DNA of 8,514 bases from Alphaproteobacteria bacterium (GTDB lineage Bacteria > Pseudomonadota > Alphaproteobacteria > Micavibrionales > Micavibrionaceae): contig JAGLKS010000141.1 in NCBI GenBank assembly GCA_023140905.1, positions 1-8,514 of the forward strand, written 5' to 3'. The notes under the pieces are model-generated. The model searched no databases, was not told the origin of the DNA, and saw nothing but the letters and a program-made list of their open reading frames with translations. Positions 1 through 6,658 of this stretch are shown here, piece after piece. The position numbers were made by a program, and so were the translations under genes. Within the stretch, counting starts at the first letter, position 1; the number at the start of each line of letters is the position of its first letter.

Positions 1-863
1 GTTATTAATGCAGATTTAGGTTCACTTTTCTTAATTGGAGGCGTGGCATATGTGTAAACCAAAGTTTCTGTAACAGGGAAGCTTTTTTCCAAGCTAATAG
101 TGTGCATTTTTTCTATGTATGAGTCATACATTTTATCATATGTTTCGACTTCAAGTTTTAAAGTTTCAAATTCCCGCAAACTAACGTTGGTATTATAAGC
201 TTCATTTATATCTTTTTCTTCATTACCGATAAATTTTTGTGTTTCGGCATTATACTGACTTCTATATTCGCTAAGACGACTACGGGCCTCTTTTGATTTT
301 TCTTTAATTTCTTCAGCCTTTTGCTGCAACCAACTTATTGTTCTATTAGACGTTTCATACAATAAGTTCAACTGATCAGCTATATAGGCATCAGCAAAAG
401 CATTTGCAACATCAGCCGCTTCTTTTGGATCTGTAGATTTATACGCAATCGATAAAGCATATGTTTGCTCAACACGTGAAACAGAAAGATTGTTCTGAAT
501 TTTATTATATAAAATAGCATCACGCTTCGGGAGATTTTGTGCAATATTAGAAAAGTATCCTTTTTGTTCTAGTGCGTTAACAACAGAATCTGTTATGCGC
601 TTTGATTTCAGAATTTCCACTTCACTGTCAATTGCTGCAGAATTATACGTGGTCAGATTGATGGATGATACATTTGATATTGTGTTTGTTACAGTTTTAT
701 CAAGTAATATAATCGTTTTAGCAACATATTTTTCTGGAGTAACAAACAAATAAACTGAAGCAAGAGACAAAAAAAACGTTGTTGTCACTATGATAACAAA
801 CTTCTGGCGTTTAAGAATATAATATAAACGTTTTAGATCGATAATATCATCATATTGAGTCAT
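1..863 (-). CDS. Polysaccharide co-polymerase (Wzz/Wzc-type chain-length determinant), 3' part outside window
   Basis: Inner-membrane protein that sets chain length and couples polymerisation to export of an exopolysaccharide or capsule. My translation gives 287 codons from ATG at 863-861 with no stop before the edge, so only the N-terminal part is present. Residues about 20-41 form a first membrane helix after a short cytoplasmic start. A large periplasmic part follows, with the Wzz-family stretch DPKEAADVANAFADAY (145-160) and a charged, coiled-coil-like segment (about 170-210). The proline motif 'ATPPIKKSEPKSAL' (273-286), which in this family sits just before the second membrane helix, is at the very edge. 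The start is backed by AAAGGA 9 nt upstream. It lies 52 bp downstream of the export lipoprotein, surely in one operon. The proline motif and size suggest a PCP-2 (Wzy-dependent) type; whether a tyrosine-kinase domain follows cannot be seen. Family assignment is solid. Confidence 0.88.
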   Translation of the reverse strand, partial: MTQYDDIIDLKRLYYILKRQKFVIIVTTTFFLSLASVYLFVTPEKYVAKTIILLDKTVTNTISNVSSINLTTYNSAAIDSEVEILKSKRITDSVVNALEQKGYFSNIAQNLPKRDAILYNKIQNNLSVSRVEQTYALSIAYKSTDPKEAADVANAFADAYIADQLNLLYETSNRTISWLQQKAEEIKEKSKEARSRLSEYRSQYNAETQKFIGNEEKDINEAYNTNVSLREFETLKLEVETYDKMYDSYIEKMHTISLEKSFPVTETLVYTYATPPIKKSEPKSALI

Positions 864-915
864 TTCGTTTGTTCCTTTTACAGTCTAAAACTACTAGCGG
901 GATATTTTCAGCCAC

Positions 916-2148
916 TTAATTAAAGGTATTATCAGTGTTTTCAACTGTTGTTGATGTATTGCTAACAATATCCAGAAATTTAAGGTATTCAACACTTTCC
1001 GCATTAGCAATATAAATAGTATCCTGATTACTTACAGGAAATTTTTGTGCAAAAAAGAAGCCTTTATGCTCCCTTAAATTTAATTTGTAAATGACTGGAA
1101 CATATGATGCAACAAATTGTGCATATTTATCTTCTTCTCCTAACGATAAATCTTCTTTGATAGCCTGAATATACGCATATGGTTCTTCTTTATAGATATA
1201 AATTTCTGCAGGATCAGCACGATTATCTTGAAGCCCTTGTGCGCGTCCCAATGCTTCTGAAAGAGATAGAGATCTTTTATTAAAATTCAATGTGCCTTGA
1301 TTAGAAGCGGCCCCATATACGTTAAACACCTCGGCTTCTCTGTAAAGATAAACAGTATCATTCGGATGCATAAAGATGTTCTTAGACGGTTCCAGTAACA
1401 AATTATCCATTATAACTGAATATTCTTTTTCATCACGCTGCAAAGAAACCCATGTTTCATATCCTGGTGCGGTAGGCCCTCCGGCTGCTGCAATAACATC
1501 AAGAATGCGTTCATTATTAAAACCTAAAGAAAAGCGACTAGCATTTCTGACTGCACCTAACACACTTACTTCTGTTCCACCACGAGAACTAAAGGACACA
1601 ACAACTTGCGGAGCTAATGCAAGTTCTGATAGAGCTGATGTGATAGCTTCGCCGATTTGTGCTGTTGTTTTGCCTGTAGCTTTTATTGATCCTGCATATG
1701 GAACTGTAATATATCCGTAACTGTCAACGATCTGAGGTGGCAATGTAATAAAATTTCCTGGACGTACACCAGCTTCTTTAGGAACAAATAATCCCCCTGA
1801 ATTTTGTTCATAAATTGTAATCGATATAGAATCCCCGACATCTACTTTTGTTACATGAGATTTTGTTTTCTCCGGCCAGTTTGCAGGTTTTTTTCCATAA
1901 GCTTTTCTATTTTTTGCAATCGTGTCAATCGTATGTTCATTAATATCAATAACGACATACTTCATCTGCTTTGCCATAATAGTGCTGTTGTCATTTATCT
2001 CAAGATCTTTTGATATTCGGTGCCCGGTAATCTCTATAGCCGCGTCTTTTCGCAAATCATGGCTATATGGTCCTGCTACAGGCAAAGCACCGCAACTTGA
2101 GATAAGAAGCGATAAAAAACATAACGTAGATACACGTTTTAAAGACAT
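916..2148 (-). CDS. Outer-membrane polysaccharide export lipoprotein (Wza/BexD/CtrA family)
   Basis: Builds the multimeric channel that takes capsule or exopolysaccharide across the periplasm and outer membrane. The 410 residues are close to the usual length for Wza and BexD (about 380-395). Residues 1-18 are a lipoprotein signal peptide with lipobox ISS-C, so Cys19 would be lipidated. A Poly_export domain spans about 98-187 (start 'KVDVGDSISITIYE', later 'YGYITVPYAGSI'). A first SLBB domain runs about 193-270 ('VSVLGAVRNASRF' to 'NDTVYLY') and a second about 275-382 ('FNVYGAASNQG' to 'QDTIYIAN'). The tail 'EYLKFLDIV' (387-395) could be the amphipathic helix that lines the outer-membrane pore in Wza. 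The ribosome site before the ATG is weak (GAGAA). The partner co-polymerase follows 52 bp downstream; the glycosyltransferase ends 182 bp upstream, and that gap may hold a separate promoter. Function is well supported; the polymer exported is unknown. Confidence 0.93.
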   Translation of the reverse strand: MSLKRVSTLCFLSLLISSCGALPVAGPYSHDLRKDAAIEITGHRISKDLEINDNSTIMAKQMKYVVIDINEHTIDTIAKNRKAYGKKPANWPEKTKSHVTKVDVGDSISITIYEQNSGGLFVPKEAGVRPGNFITLPPQIVDSYGYITVPYAGSIKATGKTTAQIGEAITSALSELALAPQVVVSFSSRGGTEVSVLGAVRNASRFSLGFNNERILDVIAAAGGPTAPGYETWVSLQRDEKEYSVIMDNLLLEPSKNIFMHPNDTVYLYREAEVFNVYGAASNQGTLNFNKRSLSLSEALGRAQGLQDNRADPAEIYIYKEEPYAYIQAIKEDLSLGEEDKYAQFVASYVPVIYKLNLREHKGFFFAQKFPVSNQDTIYIANAESVEYLKFLDIVSNTSTTVENTDNTFN

Positions 2149-2330
2149 ATGAAATTCTCGGTTTAAAAGCTATAATGACAATCGATCATTAATTTATGTC
2201 AAAAATTATTACAAGGAATCTACACAGAAAGAGCAGCAAATTATATGGCAAAACCACAACAGGAAGTCTATATGAATTATTCACATTATCAAGGAAAATT
2301 CATAATTTTGTTTGAGGAAACAATAATAGC
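2149..2330 (-). promoter_or_regulatory. Possible internal promoter and operator dyad before the export lipoprotein gene
   Basis: This 182-bp gap is unusually long inside the leftward gene group. On the minus strand it has a perfect TTGACA (2202-2197) with a weak CATTAT (2177-2172) 19 bp downstream, so the -10 and spacing are poor. The same place holds two nested dyads: TGACA-N16-TGTCA (2176-2201) and TAATGA-N7-TCATTA (2173-2191), as expected for a regulator site covering a promoter. Two short AT-only hairpins lie nearer the upstream gene: AAAATT-CAT-AATTTT (2295-2309) and TGAAT-T-ATTCA (2273-2283). No GC-rich terminator was seen. The motifs are visible; their function is inference. Confidence 0.35.
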
Positions 2331-3497
2331 CTAGAGCACAACACAATCTTTTACAGCTGTTTCAACGGCGTTTTCCAATCTTTTTCGAAAAATATATGGT
2401 GCAAAGCTTTCAGCATGTTTGCGGCATTGTGCAGTATTAATCTTATTGCTTATTTTGTTAAAGGTCGTAACCGCTTTCACAAGACTTTCCGGTGTTTGCT
2501 CTCTAAAAAATATCCCTGTAGCTTTGTCTGGAGATTCCTCATAACCTATTACAGTTTCCAAAGCTCCCCCTGCCCCATAAGCAATGATGGGCGTACCGCA
2601 AGCCTGTGCTTCAACGGGGATAATGCCAAAATCCTCTTCCGCAGCAAAAACAAAAGCTTTTGCTCGTTGCATATGACTTTTTAGAACATCATTGGGCTGA
2701 TATCCCATAAGCTCAATATTAGGAGCTTTTTTGGCAATATCTCTAATTTTTGCCATTTCGGGTCCATCACCTATAATCTTAAGTTTTAATTCCGGCATTT
2801 TTACAAAAGCTTGTGCAATTAAATCCAGGCGTTTATACGGAACCAAACGTGATGCGCTCAAATAGAAATCTTCTTTGTTTTCGTTATATTCAAATAAATC
2901 AACATTGACTGGTGGATGAATAACATCTGCTTCACGGCGGTAAACTTTCCAGATACGCTTGCGAATAAAATCTGAATTAGCGATATAATAATCAACGCCA
3001 TTTGCTGTTCTATAATCCCAAATCCTAAATTTGTGCAGCAAAGTTTTCGCAATAAGCCCTTTTATTCCTTTATTCATGTTTGTTTCACGTAAATATTGAT
3101 GCATCATATCCCAAGCGTAGCGTGTTGGGCTGTGCACATAGGACACATGGGTTTGCTGCGCGCCTGTGATGACGCCTTTTGCAACAGTATGGCTTGAAGA
3201 AACGATCAGGTCATAAGAAGAAAGGTCAAAATCCTCAATAGCTTGCGGGCATAGTGGCAACAAATTGCGGTAATATTTTTTTACCCATGGCCATTTATTT
3301 AAATAGCTGGTTGTAATTTTGCTTGGTGCAAAAGTTTCTCGTTGTTTATCATCCAGAAAATCAAAAATAGTATAAACATCAGCACCTGGGAAAACCTTTA
3401 ATATCTGTTCCAATACGCGTTCTGCTCCACCCATAAGGGGGAGCCAGTCATGCACAACAGCAACTTTCATATCCGAGATATTTTTTGTTTTTTCCAC
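2331..3497 (-). CDS. Family 4 glycosyltransferase, WbaZ-like (probable mannosyltransferase)
   Basis: Cytoplasmic GT-B retaining glycosyltransferase, likely adding mannose from GDP-mannose to a lipid-linked repeat unit. It has 388 residues. The N-terminal acceptor half starts 'MKVAVVHDWLPLMGGAERVLE' in two overlapping motifs (10-18 and 20-30); the stretches 'SSHTVAKGV' (101-109) and 'YVHSPTRYAWD' (120-130) are typical of the WbaZ-like subgroup. The donor half has R217 and K222 in 'SRLVPYKR', 'IIGDGPE' (241-247) and the E-x7-E motif E288-E296 in 'EEDFGIIPVE'. The start is GTG at 3497-3495: AAGGA at 3511-3507 lies 9 nt upstream. The ATG at codon 10 (3470-3468) fits the usual family start but has no good ribosome site. 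It follows the manC-type gene by 48 bp, so the two are almost certainly co-transcribed, and that pairing supports a GDP-mannose donor. Fold and class are firm; the sugar and linkage are inferred. Confidence 0.9.
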   Translation of the reverse strand: MEKTKNISDMKVAVVHDWLPLMGGAERVLEQILKVFPGADVYTIFDFLDDKQRETFAPSKITTSYLNKWPWVKKYYRNLLPLCPQAIEDFDLSSYDLIVSSSHTVAKGVITGAQQTHVSYVHSPTRYAWDMMHQYLRETNMNKGIKGLIAKTLLHKFRIWDYRTANGVDYYIANSDFIRKRIWKVYRREADVIHPPVNVDLFEYNENKEDFYLSASRLVPYKRLDLIAQAFVKMPELKLKIIGDGPEMAKIRDIAKKAPNIELMGYQPNDVLKSHMQRAKAFVFAAEEDFGIIPVEAQACGTPIIAYGAGGALETVIGYEESPDKATGIFFREQTPESLVKAVTTFNKISNKINTAQCRKHAESFAPYIFRKRLENAVETAVKDCVVL

Positions 3498-3506
3498 GTT
3501 TTACAT

Positions 3507-3511
3507 TCCTT
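3507..3511 (-). promoter_or_regulatory. Ribosome binding site that decides the GTG start of the glycosyltransferase
   Basis: AAGGA on the minus strand, 9 nt before the GTG at 3497-3495. It favours GTG over the ATG ten codons in, which has no such motif at a usable distance. Confidence 0.55.
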
Positions 3512-3545
3512 GCTTTTTAAATTTCCCTAGTAAGACTATAAATAT

Positions 3546-4967
3546 CTATGCTCTACCATATAGATCTTCAAAACGAACAATATCATCTTCACCTAAATAG
3601 CTTCCTGTTTGGACCTCAATGATTTCCAGCATAATCTTCCCAGGGTTTTCAAGAGCATGAACAGTGCCTAAAGGCAAATAAACAGACTCATTTTCTGCAA
3701 GCGTCAAAGTTTCTTCCCCACGTATAACGCGTGCAGTTCCTTTGACAACAACCCAATGCTCAGATCTATGAAAATGTTTTTGCAAGGAGAGTTTTGCTCC
3801 GGGTTTAACGGAAATGCGTTTGACCTGATCTCGTTCTCCAAAACAAATTGAGTCATAATGCCCCCACGGACGATAAACTGTACGATGATGTTCTGCTTCT
3901 TTCCGATTTTCTTTTTTAAGTGCAGCAACAATATCTTTGACGTTTTGCACGTGATCTTTATGGGCAACAAGCAAGGCATCCTGTGTATCAATAATAACGG
4001 TGTTGTCTAATCCCAAAGTACAAACAAGCTTGTCGGTTCCATGGATAAAGCTATTTGTAGTGCTATGAGCAATAACATCTCCTTTTATGGCATTATGATT
4101 AGCATCTTTATTGTTAACTTGCCATAATGCATCCCATGATCCGATATCATTCCATCCTGCGGCCAAAGACACTACAGCACCATGTTTTGTGTGCTCCATA
4201 ACAGCATAATCAATAGAAATATCTGCACATTGCACAAAATCATCTTTGTTAAGGCGCACAAAATCCATATCCTTCTGAGAGTTATCTAAAGAGTCTTGCG
4301 CGTGTTCTATAATGTTTGGATGATATTTTTCTAACTCTTCAAGAAAACGTTTTGCTTTAAAGCAGAACATACCGCTATTCCAAAGATATTTTCCACTTTC
4401 TACAAAGGATTCTGCTGTTTGAAGATCCGGCTTTTCCTTAAATGCAACAAGCTCAAACGCACTGCCCTGATTGCCCTTTATGGCGTTACCAGCTTCAATA
4501 TAGCCGTATCCTGTATGGGCATGTGTCGGCTTAATACCAAAAGTAACCATATGTCCTTTACCAGCAAAATCAGCGGCTAGTTTCACAGCGTTTTCAAAAG
4601 CTTTTACGTCTTCAATAACGTGGTCTGCAGGCAAAACAAGCAATATGGCATCATCATTGTTTTTAAGAGCATAAAGTGCAGCAACAGCAATTGCAGGCGC
4701 TGTATTCCTTCCGACAGGCTCAAGTATGATATTCTTAATCTCAAACCCTATTTTCTGCATATTTTCAGCAACAATAAAACGATGCTCCTGATTGGAAATA
4801 ATAATAGGGGGAGCTATATCCAGTCCGCCAAGACGCAAAGCTGTTTCCTGAAACAATGTATTATTCGAATGTAAAGGCAAAAATTGTTTGGGGTAAAGAG
4901 GGCGGGACAAAGGCCAGAGCCGAGTCCCGGAGCCGCCTGAAAGAATAACTGGAGTTACATTTTTCAT
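3546..4967 (-). CDS. manC: Bifunctional mannose-1-phosphate guanylyltransferase / mannose-6-phosphate isomerase
   Basis: Makes GDP-mannose from mannose-1-phosphate and GTP, and probably also interconverts fructose-6-P and mannose-6-P (AlgA/XanB/CpsB type II enzyme). The 473 residues match the bifunctional family. The N-terminal nucleotidyltransferase domain has the signature 'LSGGSGTRLWPLSRPLYPKQF' in overlapping parts (G11-G14, R16, K27), 'VLPADH' (111-116), 'FKEKP' (176-180) and 'NSGMF' (197-201). The C-terminal cupin isomerase part begins near 'VYRPWGHYDS' (364-373); 'LQKHFHRSEHW' (395-405), H437 and 'QTGSYLGEDDIVRFEDLYG' (453-471) hold the expected metal and active-site residues. AAGGA lies 12 nt before the ATG. 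It is the first gene of the polysaccharide group, 243 bp below the kinase gene. No phosphomannomutase gene is in the window. GDP-mannose may also be a precursor of fucose, rhamnose or similar sugars, so the polymer need not contain mannose itself. Confidence 0.96.
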   Translation of the reverse strand: MKNVTPVILSGGSGTRLWPLSRPLYPKQFLPLHSNNTLFQETALRLGGLDIAPPIIISNQEHRFIVAENMQKIGFEIKNIILEPVGRNTAPAIAVAALYALKNNDDAILLVLPADHVIEDVKAFENAVKLAADFAGKGHMVTFGIKPTHAHTGYGYIEAGNAIKGNQGSAFELVAFKEKPDLQTAESFVESGKYLWNSGMFCFKAKRFLEELEKYHPNIIEHAQDSLDNSQKDMDFVRLNKDDFVQCADISIDYAVMEHTKHGAVVSLAAGWNDIGSWDALWQVNNKDANHNAIKGDVIAHSTTNSFIHGTDKLVCTLGLDNTVIIDTQDALLVAHKDHVQNVKDIVAALKKENRKEAEHHRTVYRPWGHYDSICFGERDQVKRISVKPGAKLSLQKHFHRSEHWVVVKGTARVIRGEETLTLAENESVYLPLGTVHALENPGKIMLEIIEVQTGSYLGEDDIVRFEDLYGRA

Positions 4968-5210
4968 ATCGAAAATTTGTCCTTAATTATATTGGAAAAT
5001 AATCTGATTACGAATAAGAACCTAAACGCTGTTTATCTAAAAAACAACGTTTTTGTAGTTCTTTATCTCCCCATATTTTCTTGTGCTTTGGGCTAAACAC
5101 ATCTAAATGTTTAGTCACGAGATAAAAGATATGCGATTCTATTAATAACGATCGGCCTGTATTTTCCCTTATTTTAGACACACTTATCCTGCTGATGGCA
5201 TCTGTTTTAA
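4968..5210 (-). promoter_or_regulatory. Gap upstream of manC with TGTTTA-type dyads; probable promoter region
   Basis: This 243-bp stretch separates the kinase stop from manC and is the likely place for the promoter of the polysaccharide genes. It holds CTAAACA-N8-TGTTTAG (5093-5114) and TAAAC-GCT-GTTTA (5023-5035), two dyads with the same half-site, plus AAAAAC-AAC-GTTTTT (5039-5054), which on the minus strand is followed by a T run and could act as a weak terminator for the two-component genes. A TATAAT lies at 4991-4986 on the minus strand, but it would start transcription inside the ribosome site, so it is probably not the real -10. No confident promoter could be fixed. An unassigned 86-codon minus-strand frame also covers much of the gap. 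Confidence 0.35.
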
Positions 5211-6623
5211 CTATATTGGCAGTGAAATATGAACAGCCAAGCCCCCATGGGGGCTTTTTTGTAACCATATTTCTCCGCCATGTGAATGAACAATATCCAT
5301 TGCAATAGGTAATCCTAGCCCTACACCACCGGTTTCCTGATTACGCGAACCATCTACCCGATAGAATGGGCGAAAAACATCCTCCAATTCGCTTTCATCA
5401 ATACCATGTCCGTTATCTTCTATAATAATTTCAACTTCTTTTAGTGTGCGTTTTTCTAATGTAATCCATATATGATCAGCATATTTAGCAGCATTACTGA
5501 TAACATTGGTTAAGCACCGTTTAAATGCGACAGGCCGCAGCATTGGACTATAACTTAAATTATTAAGATTCAAACTAACATCACAACCCTGACGCTTTGC
5601 ATCTATTGTGACTTCGTTGAGCAATCTATCCAAAGAAGTGTGCGAAGACTTTTCCCGTCCTTCTCCGCGCACAAAATTTAAATAGCCATCAATCATTTTT
5701 TCCATGTCATTAATATCTTTTTTCATCTCATAGATATCGGGGCTATTCCCCATCATAGCAACTTGCAGCTTTAAACGTGTAAGAGGTGTCCTCAAATCAT
5801 GGGACACACCGGCAAGCATTTCTGTACGCTGTGATATTTGGCGTTGAATGCGTTCTTTCATTTTAACAAAAGCCTGTCCGGCTTGGCGTACTTCTTTAGC
5901 CCCTTCGGTTTTGAAGTTATGAACATCCCGCCCTTTCCCAAAATGTTCTGCAGCAATGGCCAATCGTCTTATAGGGCGAATTTGGTTGCGCATAAATAAT
6001 ATAGCAATAATTAACAACACAGTTGATGCAACAAACATCCAGAGCAAAAAAATATATGTCGTAGAAGAAAATAAACGCCGTTGGGGAATATCAACATCAA
6101 GAATCCCGCCTGTTGTTTGCACACAAACACTGACCCATTTTTCTTTAAAATCCACGTTTATTGTATAAGGAAGATCAAGTTTACGGCTTAATTCTCTATC
6201 CAGAGTTTTCTTTATCATTGCCGCCCAGATAATTTCTGATACTTTTTCTTGCGTTGTGTTCTCTGGTAATTTTTTGTTTGGCCCATAAGTAACCAACAAC
6301 TCCAGATCACGTGCCATGATATTGATAAGCTCTTTATTCGATAGCTGAGTATCATTATCACCATTATATCTCTCGCCATGCTCGATGCTTTCAACTAATA
6401 GTGATATTTCTCCTGCCACAGCAAATGCAAGGCGTGATGTTACTTTGCTCCAATGGCGATCGAAAAAGATGGTCGTGACAATCACCTGAATAAGCACAAT
6501 AGGCACAATTAAAATCAATAAAGAACGAAAAAACAAAGTTTGCGGAAGGAACTGTTTTATAATTCCTTTACGTTTTTTCTTTTTATGTTCTTCATTTTGT
6601 TTCGTATTCATTGCTTTATTCAT
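5211..6623 (-). CDS. EnvZ-like membrane sensor histidine kinase
   Basis: Inner-membrane sensor that autophosphorylates on His and passes phosphate to its regulator, very probably the OmpR-like protein encoded just upstream. The 470 residues show a basic cytoplasmic start with a KKKKRK run, membrane helix 1 (about 31-55) ending in 'FFDRHW', a periplasmic domain (about 56-187), helix 2 (about 188-211) and HAMP (about 212-264). The DHp H-box 'AGVSHDLRTPLTRLKLQ' carries His275. The ATPase domain has N-box N373/N377, G1 'EDNGHGI' (402-408), F-box 'FRPFYR' (417-422) and G2 'GGVGLGLP' (432-439). All catalytic boxes are intact. The HAMP-to-H-box arrangement and the periplasmic start match alphaproteobacterial EnvZ-like kinases. 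It starts 35 bp after the regulator stop. The ribosome site (AAGAAG) is 14 nt from the ATG, which is long. The signal sensed is not evident. Confidence 0.94.
   Translation of the reverse strand: MNKAMNTKQNEEHKKKKRKGIIKQFLPQTLFFRSLLILIVPIVLIQVIVTTIFFDRHWSKVTSRLAFAVAGEISLLVESIEHGERYNGDNDTQLSNKELINIMARDLELLVTYGPNKKLPENTTQEKVSEIIWAAMIKKTLDRELSRKLDLPYTINVDFKEKWVSVCVQTTGGILDVDIPQRRLFSSTTYIFLLWMFVASTVLLIIAILFMRNQIRPIRRLAIAAEHFGKGRDVHNFKTEGAKEVRQAGQAFVKMKERIQRQISQRTEMLAGVSHDLRTPLTRLKLQVAMMGNSPDIYEMKKDINDMEKMIDGYLNFVRGEGREKSSHTSLDRLLNEVTIDAKRQGCDVSLNLNNLSYSPMLRPVAFKRCLTNVISNAAKYADHIWITLEKRTLKEVEIIIEDNGHGIDESELEDVFRPFYRVDGSRNQETGGVGLGLPIAMDIVHSHGGEIWLQKSPHGGLAVHISLPI
5239..5260 (+). terminator. Terminator-shaped palindrome plus T run, facing plus, inside the kinase 3' end
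   Basis: AAGCCCCCATGGGGGCTT (5239-5256) is a perfect 18-bp palindrome, very GC-rich for this DNA, and runs into six T residues (5255-5260) on the plus strand. That is the shape of a rho-independent terminator for rightward transcripts; on the minus strand the downstream side is not T-rich. It lies within the kinase codons for 'KSPHGGL', a conserved C-terminal stretch, so protein constraint may explain part of it. No plus-strand gene lies directly upstream. Confidence 0.4.
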
Positions 6624-6633
6624 TTTGTTGCAT
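6616..6633 (-). other. Five-codon leader frame overlapping the kinase start
   Basis: An ATG at 6633-6631 opens a five-codon frame (MQQNE) whose TAA overlaps the kinase ATG region by 8 nt in another frame. The AAGAAG motif (6643-6638) is 4 nt from this ATG but 14 nt from the kinase ATG, so reinitiation or coupling is possible. This may equally be chance. Confidence 0.15.
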
Positions 6634-6658
6634 ATATCTTCTTATAATATAATAGGCC

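Noticed and set aside
1376..2152. Three plus-strand open frames of 69-114 codons opposite the export lipoprotein gene
   Set aside because: They lie wholly or almost wholly within a gene with clear lipoprotein, Poly_export and SLBB features, and show no recognisable domain of their own.
2171..2176. Perfect TATAAT on the plus strand in the gap before the export gene
   Set aside because: No -35 match lies at the right distance and no plus-strand gene follows; it is part of the AT-rich dyad region.
2415..3052. Open frames on the plus strand (2415-2684) and in a second minus frame (2858-3052) inside the glycosyltransferase
   Set aside because: They are shadows of an intact GT4 gene whose motifs read through the region without a break.
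3704..4874. Open frames of 84-95 codons inside the manC gene (minus 3704-3991, plus 4620-4874)
   Set aside because: manC is intact across both domains; these frames have low-complexity, Cys- and Lys-rich translations typical of chance frames.
4986..4991. Perfect TATAAT on the minus strand just before manC
   Set aside because: A start about 7 nt downstream would fall inside the AAGGA ribosome site and leave almost no leader, and no -35 match stands at 16-18 bp.
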